Source of the DNA: Candidatus Gerdarchaeota archaeon
GTDB taxonomy: Archaea; Asgardarchaeota; Heimdallarchaeia; JABLTI01
DNA: 6,649 nt
NCBI GenBank assembly: GCA_016839405.1
Contig: JAEOUJ010000061.1
Location: 1-6,649, forward strand
Direction of reading: 5' to 3'
Shown here: piece after piece, positions 1 through 4,925 of the stretch
Layout of the letters: the number at the start of each line of letters is the position of its first letter
How positions within the stretch are numbered: the first letter of the stretch is position 1
Program-made: the position numbers and the translations under genes
The notes under the pieces: generated by a model
The model's database searches: none
What the model was told of the DNA's origin: nothing
The model's input: only the letters and a program-made list of their open reading frames with translations

Positions 1-530
1 CAATTAGAGAATCACCAATTGAAGAGGAAGAGGATGAAGAAGTAATATTGGATGATGAATCTGATGAGGTACTAACCTTTGTAGATGAAGAAGAAATAGA
101 AAGTCAATATGATCAATTTGAAGAAGATGAAGAAGAGGAAGAATTAATTGATACTTATGATCTTCCAATTGAAGAAGATGAGGAAGAGGAATATGAAGAA
201 GAAAGTATAGCAGAATTACCAGAAATAGATGATGAGCTTATTGATATTAGCTCAGAATTAGAAGTTCAAGAGGAAGAAGAATCAGAGATCATAGAAGAGA
301 TTGATGAATATATAACTCCTGAAGAATCATTTGTTCAGGATTTGAAATCTGAAGAAGAAATTACAATGCAAGATGATGAGTTCTTATTATCCCCATTAAC
401 TAAGGAAGAATTTCTAACTGATAGTATCCCACCTGTTGTTGAACAACCAATAACAGATGAACCCAAATTTTCATCCTTTGATGATAAATTATCTTTAGAT
501 GAACGTTTAGAGCAAAGAAAGAAAGAATAA
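1..530 (+). CDS. Highly acidic low-complexity protein segment, 5' partial, probably the N-terminal part of the gene that continues to 1151
   Basis: The frame beginning at base 3 is open from the left edge to TAA 528-530 (175 codons visible), so the true start lies upstream. A TTG at 48-50 is the only conventional start-like codon near the edge and has no Shine-Dalgarno motif. From that TTG, about 43% of residues are Asp or Glu by my count and only 8 are Lys or Arg. Runs of Glu and Asp alternate with short hydrophobic patches. The motif PIEEEEDEE (bases 15-41) recurs as PIEEDEEEE (165-191), suggesting internal duplication. The last 40 or so residues are less acidic and end in a helix-like stretch, LDERLEQRKKE. 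No enzyme domain is visible; it is most likely a disordered or extended linker. The frame continues after the stop without interruption into the downstream membrane domain, so this is probably the N-terminal part of one split gene. Function unknown. Confidence 0.6.
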   Translation, partial: IRESPIEEEEDEEVILDDESDEVLTFVDEEEIESQYDQFEEDEEEEELIDTYDLPIEEDEEEEYEEESIAELPEIDDELIDISSELEVQEEEESEIIEEIDEYITPEESFVQDLKSEEEITMQDDEFLLSPLTKEEFLTDSIPPVVEQPITDEPKFSSFDDKLSLDERLEQRKKE

Positions 531-617
531 GCAACACTTGAATCAGTTTTAAAGTCTCAAGAACATAATGGTCCTAAAATCGCTCAAATATCAATTAATA
601 TTGAATATTTTGACCGG

Positions 618-1151
618 ATGTATCCCCAAAAAATTTTCCCATTAAAAATTCGCATGCCCCCATTAGATGAGGTACAACAATCTGAAACAAGAGAAATTAA
701 AATACAACCAATATTTCCTGGTTGTCTTGTTATGCCATCCGAAGAATATGTAGATTTAGACAATGATAAATTAACAGCAACAGAATTTAACATTACACCA
801 TTAGTTCGCAGGGGAAAAATAGCTGGGAAAGTAAATCTCTGGCATAATAAGCATATAATATTAACCGTAAACACATCATCGAAAGTAATAAACACATTTT
901 GGATTTATTTCTCAGGTGTTATTGCTTTTCTATTAGGATTACTTCCTATTGTTTTAGAATACATAGCTGATACTAATACACGATTAGCTCCTTTAATGAA
1001 TTTTACACCTCAAGGATTATTATGGATTGAGGTAGCAATTTTAGGAGTCTTTACAATTTTATCATTAGGTTTAGCTTTTGGTTTAAGACCTTCTAGAAAA
1101 ATGACCAACAGGAAATTTTATCCAAGTAGAGTACAAAATGAAGTGAATTAA
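618..1151 (+). CDS. Beta-rich domain with two C-terminal membrane helices; probably the C-terminal part of the interrupted upstream gene
   Basis: The first ATG is at 618, but no Shine-Dalgarno motif precedes it. The same frame is open back to 531, directly after TAA 528-530, and the intervening codons include a strand-like stretch (ISINIEYFD) that looks like part of the same fold. Real coding therefore probably starts before 618. Numbered from M1, residues 1-92 alternate like a beta-sandwich and include IFPGCLVMP (32-40), ITPLVRRGKI (59-68) and KVNLWHNKHI (71-80). I recall a similar pattern (PGC.v.P, then tPL..G.i, then v.lw..) in bacterial and archaeal von Willebrand/CHAT-type proteins, but could not verify it. 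Predicted membrane helices lie at about 93-116 and 133-156. The tail after helix 2 (LRPSRKMTNRK) is strongly basic, which by the positive-inside rule puts both ends, including the acidic and beta regions, in the cytoplasm. Function unknown; probably a membrane-anchored scaffold or sensor. Confidence 0.6.
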   Translation: MYPQKIFPLKIRMPPLDEVQQSETREIKIQPIFPGCLVMPSEEYVDLDNDKLTATEFNITPLVRRGKIAGKVNLWHNKHIILTVNTSSKVINTFWIYFSGVIAFLLGLLPIVLEYIADTNTRLAPLMNFTPQGLLWIEVAILGVFTILSLGLAFGLRPSRKMTNRKFYPSRVQNEVN

Positions 1152-1228
1152 TTAGCATTATCTTATTCTTTAAATTCTAGAAAGATTTTAATATTATCTT
1201 ACTACAAACAGAGAAAGAGGATAAAGAA

Positions 1229-1447
1229 ATGAAAGAATTCAATGCTTTCCTGGGTCCAAAAGGTTTACTAGCCTTTGCTATAATATTTTTAATCTTAGGA
1301 TTACTTGCACTTGTTTGGTTAATACTTTATCAAGAAGCTGATCCTGATAGAACCTTTAGAGGGTCAATTGCTCGTGCCATTTCAGCATCAATATTCCTTG
1401 CCATGGCTATCTTTATGTTTTTCATTAGAATGGGCTTTATTTTCTAG
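1229..1447 (+). CDS. Small two-helix membrane protein, function unknown
   Basis: This 72-residue protein starts at ATG 1229 with an AGAGG Shine-Dalgarno motif at 1216-1220, eight bases upstream, which supports both expression and the start. The first hydrophobic helix spans about residues 12-34. A short polar, charged loop follows (QEADPDRTFRGSIAR, about 35-49), and a second helix runs from about 50 to the C-terminus. There is no signal-peptide cleavage site, metal motif or catalytic motif. It lies 77 bp after the two-helix protein ending at 1151 on the same strand. The two may be co-transcribed and form a membrane pair, but this rests only on proximity and shared topology. It ends 21 bp before the convergent E1-like gene. 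I do not recognise the family. Confidence 0.65.
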   Translation: MKEFNAFLGPKGLLAFAIIFLILGLLALVWLILYQEADPDRTFRGSIARAISASIFLAMAIFMFFIRMGFIF

Positions 1448-1468
1448 TGAAAACCCATCTAATTAATC

Positions 1469-1480
1469 TTATTTTTTCTT
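1469..1480 (+). terminator. Oligo-T tract, likely terminator of the rightward small membrane-protein gene
   Basis: Twenty-two bases after the TAG at 1445-1447 the + strand reads TTATTTTTTCTT, with six consecutive T at 1472-1477 and more T-rich sequence to about 1490. No hairpin precedes it, which fits archaeal intrinsic termination at U-tracts. The tract overlaps the 3' end of the convergent E1-like gene, where it encodes the Lys-rich C-terminus, so it could be coding bias alone. Confidence 0.4.
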
Positions 1481-2227
1481 ATATTTCTTACAGAAACAAT
1501 TCTCTCGAGGTTTGACATTTAGAATATCAAATTGCATAGTGCCAATGTCACAAAATAGTAATTTATTAAGTAATGATGGTGTATTTTTTGTTATGATTTT
1601 TATTGCTTCAGAAACTTGTATGCTGCCAATGATATTAATAATTGAAGGATGAATACCAGTTATTGAAGAAGAAGGTAATTGCGAATCATCTATGTTTGAA
1701 AATATACATTCCAAGCAAGAGGAATCATTTTGAATTGTCATTGTATTACCTGATAAACCTCCTACTGCGCCAAAAATAAAAGAAATTTTTTGATTCAGAG
1801 CTTCTTTATTTAAGCAATATCTAGTAGTAAATTTATCAGTAGCATCAATAATTAAATCAACATTATTTGAAGCATTAGAAACAGTTTGTTCAGTAATTTC
1901 AATATTTATAGCATCAATTGTTACTTCAGGATTTAATTTTTCAAGATATTTTTTAGCTATTTCAACTTTTGGTTTACCTATATCATCTTCTCGATAAAGC
2001 AATTGTCTTTGTAAATTAGTTAATTCTACAACATCACTATCAATGATTCTTAAATAACCAATCCCCATAGCTACAAGTTGTGTTGTGGAAATTGATCCCA
2101 ATCCTCCGCATCCTACAACTGTTACTCTAGATTTTTTTATTAAATTCATACCTTTGATTCCAATAATTGACAACGGAACAAATCTGGCATATCGAGAGTT
2201 TTCATAATTATAGCTATTATTCTTCAT
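1469..2227 (-). CDS. E1-like adenylating enzyme of the MoeB/ThiF/UbaA (HesA) family
   Basis: This 252-residue cytoplasmic enzyme should use ATP to adenylate the C-terminal glycine of a ubiquitin-like or sulfur-carrier protein (ThiS, MoaD or SAMP type) and is expected to be a dimer. Motifs in order: RYAR at 12-15 (arginine finger offered to the partner subunit), nucleotide-binding GCGGLGS (39-45), acidic IIDSD (61-65), NLQRQ (71-75), GKPK (84-87), Mg/adenylate DATD (128-131), and GSIQVSEAIK (201-210). A zinc site is expected from C171/C174 (CLEC) plus C244/C246; the second pair is CxC instead of the usual CxxC. The loop position that carries the thioester Cys in UbaA or the reactive Cys in ThiF (four residues before G191) is Ser187, so covalent transfer is doubtful. 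The start is ATG at 2227, six bases after the stop of the HD gene, with only weak Shine-Dalgarno character, so translational coupling is likely. Exact substrate unknown; molybdopterin, thiamine, tRNA thiolation or protein conjugation are all possible. Confidence 0.9.
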   Translation of the reverse strand: MKNNSYNYENSRYARFVPLSIIGIKGMNLIKKSRVTVVGCGGLGSISTTQLVAMGIGYLRIIDSDVVELTNLQRQLLYREDDIGKPKVEIAKKYLEKLNPEVTIDAINIEITEQTVSNASNNVDLIIDATDKFTTRYCLNKEALNQKISFIFGAVGGLSGNTMTIQNDSSCLECIFSNIDDSQLPSSSITGIHPSIINIIGSIQVSEAIKIITKNTPSLLNKLLFCDIGTMQFDILNVKPRENCFCKKYKKK

Positions 2228-2233
2228 CTCAAA

Positions 2234-2830
2234 TCATTCCAGATAATGTCTAGCAATCTTCTTTACAAGATCATTCTGATAGCTATTTTTTTCTTTGTTG
2301 AAAGTTTCAAAGAACTCATGAAATAATTCCTTGTCTAAACCCATTTGGAGATATTGGTGTAATTGTAATAATGTTTCTATTCTATCAGCTTCTATTACAA
2401 TTCTAGCCTCTTTTGAATTACCTTCGATTAATTCAGAATAATATGGTAATAATTTATCAGTATACTCTTTTGATAATGGTTCAATCACTGTTTTAAAAGC
2501 ATTAATATCTAGTTCTTTTTTAAAGGCATCATATTTATTCGGTGAAAATTTTCTAATTCTGCGATCAATATCTTGGGAAACACATTCAGGTAAATCGTGT
2601 ATTAAAGCCATCATTAACACTTTTTCCATGTTTATTCTCTCGCCTTTTGCTTGTTCATTTAAACATAGAATTAACGAAAGAAGAGAAACCATATAACTAT
2701 GATCTGCAACGCTTTCGACATCTGCCTTAGAAACACCTGAAAAAAGCCAACCGCTTCGAACCATTCTTTTCAATCTTACAACATCTTGTAAAAAATCAAT
2801 TAAATTTTCAATCATTTTATCATACTTCAA
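2234..2830 (-). CDS. HD-domain phosphohydrolase, YfbR/HDDC2-like 5'-deoxynucleotidase
   Basis: This 198-residue, all-helical metal-dependent phosphohydrolase resembles the COG1896 group (bacterial YfbR, human HDDC2), whose members dephosphorylate (deoxy)nucleoside 5'-monophosphates. The HD signature is complete: H44 in ESVADHSY, H78-D79 in LIHDLPE, and D149 in EADRIE. R25 and W28 in the N-terminal RSGW motif match the substrate-recognition region of the family, and E82 and D87 sit where the catalytic acids are expected. Length is typical. The start is uncertain: TTG 2830 gives the full length, while ATG 2815 (Met6) would lose only five residues. Neither has a clear Shine-Dalgarno motif, so the message may be leaderless or nearly so. 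Its TGA lies six bases before the E1-like ATG, indicating one transcript. Nucleotide-pool housekeeping is the likeliest role; a link to the E1 enzyme is only positional. Confidence 0.88.
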   Translation of the reverse strand: MKYDKMIENLIDFLQDVVRLKRMVRSGWLFSGVSKADVESVADHSYMVSLLSLILCLNEQAKGERINMEKVLMMALIHDLPECVSQDIDRRIRKFSPNKYDAFKKELDINAFKTVIEPLSKEYTDKLLPYYSELIEGNSKEARIVIEADRIETLLQLHQYLQMGLDKELFHEFFETFNKEKNSYQNDLVKKIARHYLE

Positions 2831-2908
2831 GAAAGTTTATTTTTAGACTCAATTGATGATTAATTTTGTATTTATTTTTTTAATTATAAAAATATAAGAA
2901 AGAGAATT
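2831..2908 (-). promoter_or_regulatory. AT-rich spacer: possible chaperone-gene terminator and promoter for the HD/E1 operon
   Basis: This 78-bp spacer is almost entirely A and T. On the - strand, just after the chaperone stop, it is T-rich and includes TTTTT at 2888-2892, which could terminate the upstream transcript. The overlapping TTTTTATAATT (about 2882-2892) could serve as a TATA box, with initiation near 2860 and a short leader before TTG 2830. No BRE is convincing, and read-through from the chaperone gene cannot be excluded. Confidence 0.3.
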
Positions 2909-3673
2909 TTAAGTGTAAAAAGTTCTCTTTTTTGAAGCTTCTGGTTTGGTAACAATTTCTTGTGTTTGAGCTGCTAATTCTTGTAATTTCTTTTTAATTG
3001 AATCAGATTGTTCTAACAAAGTTTCGACATTAATATCTACTTCTTTGTAAGTATTTATTGTTTCAATTAAGGAAGCAGCTGCACCAGGATCAGGTAAATC
3101 TGGTCTTGTTCCTACAAGAAATGCAAGACCATCAATTTTACTTATCATTGTCTTATTTAACATTGCTCCAGCAAAACCATGAATATAACCACTTTTCAAT
3201 GGAGGAATATTCAATTTTTGAGCTTTTTCCTTAATAGAAGGCTCAGCAACAAGATATACTTTAGATTCATCTTGTGGATTTAAAAATGCAAAACCATCTA
3301 AAACTATGATTTCTTTGGCACCATGATTTTCAGCCCAATCCATTACAGCATTAGCAACATGATAGGCTCCTTCATTACCAACAGCACTTTCTCCAATAAA
3401 TATTGCTAATTTCAAACCTTCATGACCCATTATCCGGTAAGGATGACGTAAAAAGCCATCAAGAAATACTGCAATAGGGGGGATAACAGTTCCCTCAACA
3501 AAACCTATAGTTTCTAATTCAAGCTTCTCGCTAATATGCTGTGCTGCAATAGCCCCAGCTAAACCCATTCCAGGAAAACCCACTATAACAGTTTCCACTT
3601 TCATATCAGTTTTGCAAATACATTTTGCAAAGAGACGAGTCGATTCATCAATTAATTCCTTATTATATGACAA
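2909..3673 (-). CDS. PAC2-family proteasome assembly chaperone with C-terminal HbYX motif
   Basis: This 254-residue cytoplasmic protein belongs to the PAC2 family (COG1938: archaeal PbaA/PbaB, eukaryotic PAC1-PAC2/Pba1-Pba2), whose members help assemble or cap the 20S proteasome alpha ring. Visible hallmarks are the N-terminal VGFPGMGLAG loop (31-40), IPPIAVF (64-70), the central KEIIVLDGFAF (120-130), GFAGAMLNK (166-174) and LPDPGAAASLIETIN (193-207). Residues about 215-242 look like a helical coiled-coil tail. The last three residues are Phe-Tyr-Thr, a perfect hydrophobic-Tyr-X motif at the extreme C-terminus, the signal that docks chaperones and activators into alpha-ring pockets. The start is TTG 3673, chosen because GAGGT lies seven bases upstream and no in-frame ATG or GTG occurs back to the previous stop. 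It lies between the methyltransferase and the HD/E1 pair on the same strand. Family assignment is firm; direct proteasome binding is inferred. Confidence 0.92.
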   Translation of the reverse strand: MSYNKELIDESTRLFAKCICKTDMKVETVIVGFPGMGLAGAIAAQHISEKLELETIGFVEGTVIPPIAVFLDGFLRHPYRIMGHEGLKLAIFIGESAVGNEGAYHVANAVMDWAENHGAKEIIVLDGFAFLNPQDESKVYLVAEPSIKEKAQKLNIPPLKSGYIHGFAGAMLNKTMISKIDGLAFLVGTRPDLPDPGAAASLIETINTYKEVDINVETLLEQSDSIKKKLQELAAQTQEIVTKPEASKKRTFYT

Positions 3674-3680
3674 TTCATTT

Positions 3681-3685
3681 ACCTC
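3681..3685 (-). promoter_or_regulatory. Shine-Dalgarno GAGGT that fixes the TTG start of the PAC2 gene
   Basis: The - strand reads GAGGT seven bases before TTG 3673. It decides the start, because an out-of-frame ATG (3680-3678) lies between it and the TTG and no in-frame ATG is available. Confidence 0.65.
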
Positions 3686-3697
3686 ATTGTTTCTTAA

Positions 3698-3726
3698 ATA
3701 TAAGAAGTTGTCAAAAGTTCTTATAT
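3698..3726. repeat. Inverted repeat ATATAAGAA / TTCTTATAT upstream of the PAC2 gene
   Basis: A perfect 9-bp inverted repeat (arms 3698-3706 and 3718-3726) surrounds an 11-base spacer, 25 to 53 bases upstream of the PAC2 start. Each arm resembles a TATA box on one strand. The distal arm, read on the - strand as ATATAAGAA, is placed to initiate transcription shortly before the start codon. The proximal arm could be a second TATA-like element facing right, or half of a dimeric regulator's operator. The pairing is seen directly; the role is inferred. Confidence 0.45.
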
Positions 3727-3815
3727 CTTACGTCTAACAAAACAAAGGAATGTTTAAAGAATTAATTGATTTTGCAACTAAAAAGAATAATATTCAATTA
3801 TATTTAGATAATTTG

Positions 3816-3822
3816 AAAAAAA
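3816..3822 (-). terminator. Oligo-T terminator of the homocysteine methyltransferase gene
   Basis: On the - strand, seven consecutive T occur about 40 bases after the TAA at 3862-3860, within CTCTTTTTTTCAAATT. There is no stable hairpin before it, as expected for archaeal U-tract termination. It would separate the methyltransferase transcript from the PAC2 gene. Confidence 0.5.
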
Positions 3823-3859
3823 GAGTTAATAATCGAAAGATAAATCTTCCGACAGAATT

Positions 3860-4747
3860 TTATTTCGAGCTTTTTATAAGAGATATCATTTTTTCAATGT
3901 GTTCAGTTGTAGTTCCACAACAACCTCCTAATGCTTCTACTCCTAATTTATGTATTTCTAACATATCTTTGGCAAATCGATCAGGATTAATCGGGTAGAG
4001 ATTCTTACCAGCAACTGTCAATGGGGCTCCAGCTGTTGGTTGAACAATTACTGGTTTAGTAGCTACTTCTTTAATTTCCTTTGCGAGTTTAATCATTTCA
4101 AAACTACCAAGAGTACATCCACATCCTACAATATCAGCACCAGCTTTTTCTAATTGATTTATGCATTCTTTAACTGGTTTCTCATCTACAGGTGTTCTAA
4201 ATCCTTCTACAACACTATCGAAAGTCATAGCAGCTATAATTGGGATGTCGTTATATTCTTTAGCAATTTTAATAGCAGCAATTGCTTCATCAAGATAGTA
4301 CATAGTTTCTATACTAAAGAGATCAATGCCACCTTTAGCTAATGCTCCAATTTGTTCAACAAAAGCTTCTTGAATCATATTTAAAGTGTATTCGCCACCA
4401 TCTTTTTCTAACAAAACAGCATTTGGTCCAACATTCCCAGCTACATATCCATTCTTTGGACAAACTTCTTTAGCTAATTCCACTTGTCTTAAATTAATTA
4501 ATTCAATTTTACCTTCCATTTTTTTACCTAAGGCTAATTTTGTAGCACTATATGTATTTGTGTGGATTACATCTACTCCAATATCAAAATAAGATTTGTG
4601 AATTCCAGAAATAATCTCAGAGAAATATGGTGAAAAACGTTCTGCTGAATCTCCTAAGACAAGTCCTTTCTCAATTAGTTCAGTTCCCATTGCCCCATCA
4701 AAGAAAACTGTTCTTTTTTTGACTAAATCTAATATGGATTTCTTCAT
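3860..4747 (-). CDS. Homocysteine S-methyltransferase-family protein (MetH N-terminal-like TIM barrel)
   Basis: This 295-residue single-domain (beta/alpha)8 barrel should transfer a methyl group to the thiol of homocysteine, giving methionine, with zinc activating the thiol. Hallmarks are FFDGAMGTEL (15-24), the IHTNTYSA strand (61-68), GNVGPNA (104-110), SIETMYYLDEA (145-155) and the zinc ligands C211 (in GCGCTLG) with C276-C277 (in GGCCGTT). All three cysteines are present, so it should be active. The length matches stand-alone enzymes (MmuM, BHMT-like or the MetH homocysteine module). There is no folate-, cobalamin- or SAM-binding module, so the methyl donor (S-methylmethionine, a methylamine or betaine, or a separate methyl-corrinoid protein) cannot be read from the sequence. 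The start is ATG 4747 with a good GGTGA Shine-Dalgarno motif six bases upstream. It is transcribed divergently from the hydantoinase-like gene, and an oligo-T terminator follows its stop. Confidence 0.9.
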   Translation of the reverse strand: MKKSILDLVKKRTVFFDGAMGTELIEKGLVLGDSAERFSPYFSEIISGIHKSYFDIGVDVIHTNTYSATKLALGKKMEGKIELINLRQVELAKEVCPKNGYVAGNVGPNAVLLEKDGGEYTLNMIQEAFVEQIGALAKGGIDLFSIETMYYLDEAIAAIKIAKEYNDIPIIAAMTFDSVVEGFRTPVDEKPVKECINQLEKAGADIVGCGCTLGSFEMIKLAKEIKEVATKPVIVQPTAGAPLTVAGKNLYPINPDRFAKDMLEIHKLGVEALGGCCGTTTEHIEKMISLIKSSK

Positions 4748-4753
4748 TTAATT

Positions 4754-4758
4754 TCACC
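4754..4758 (-). promoter_or_regulatory. Shine-Dalgarno GGTGA of the methyltransferase gene
   Basis: The - strand reads GGTGA with a six-base gap to ATG 4747. It matches the core complementary to the 16S rRNA 3' end and confirms the start. Confidence 0.7.
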
Positions 4759-4808
4759 AGGCATATTAAAATTTTATGAATTATATCCCCATGTAATAAT
4801 AGGCATAT
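4759..4808. repeat. Spaced direct repeat AGGCATAT in the divergent promoter region
   Basis: AGGCATAT occurs at 4759-4766 and again at 4801-4808, 42 bases apart or close to four helical turns. Each copy is followed by A/T-rich sequence. The two sit on one face of the DNA between the divergent methyltransferase and hydantoinase-like genes and could bind a regulator. In such AT-rich DNA an 8-mer match may be chance. Confidence 0.25.
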
Positions 4809-4850
4809 GTTTTAAAAAGTATTTTTAAGAAAATCCCAACAAAAAACTAA

Positions 4851-4870
4851 CCGAAATTAGTATAAATATA
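4851..4870 (+). promoter_or_regulatory. Archaeal promoter (BRE-like plus TATA box) of the hydantoinase-like gene
   Basis: TATAAATATA at 4861-4870 is a strong TATA box, and the purine-rich CCGAAATTAG directly upstream (4851-4860) resembles a BRE. Transcription would start about 25 bases downstream, near 4890-4896, leaving a leader of about 30 bases before GTG 4926. The - strand promoter of the methyltransferase must lie in the same 178-bp interval; TTTTTAAAA near 4812-4820 is a weaker candidate TATA box. Confidence 0.55.
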
Positions 4871-4925
4871 AAGTAAAATCAAAAGCTAGAACCTATAATT
4901 AAATGCTAAATCAAAGTTGATTGCT

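Noticed and set aside
528..530. Interpretation of the in-frame TAA as a reassigned codon
   Set aside because: TAA is used as a normal stop for at least four other genes here (ends at 1151, 1469, 2909, 3860), so reassignment is not supported. Mutation, error or local readthrough remain.
584..895. Leftward 103-codon reading frame antisense to the membrane-domain protein
   Set aside because: It overlaps the better-supported + strand frame, which has coherent strand and helix patterns. The translation looks like a shadow and has no motif.
1157..1200. ATTATCTTA direct repeat between the two membrane-protein genes
   Set aside because: A 9-mer made almost only of A and T is expected by chance at this base composition, and no matching promoter geometry was seen.
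3750..3998. Rightward 82-codon reading frame starting ATG 3750
   Set aside because: Its second half is antisense to the conserved zinc-cysteine end of the methyltransferase, and the first half sits over that gene's oligo-T terminator. GGAA directly abuts the ATG, too close to serve as a ribosome binding site, and no domain is recognisable. A tiny real gene in 3750-3859 is not excluded but not supported.
4154..4592. Two short rightward reading frames inside the methyltransferase gene (4154-4342 and 4386-4592)
   Set aside because: Both are antisense to strongly conserved barrel motifs of the methyltransferase and show no independent features.
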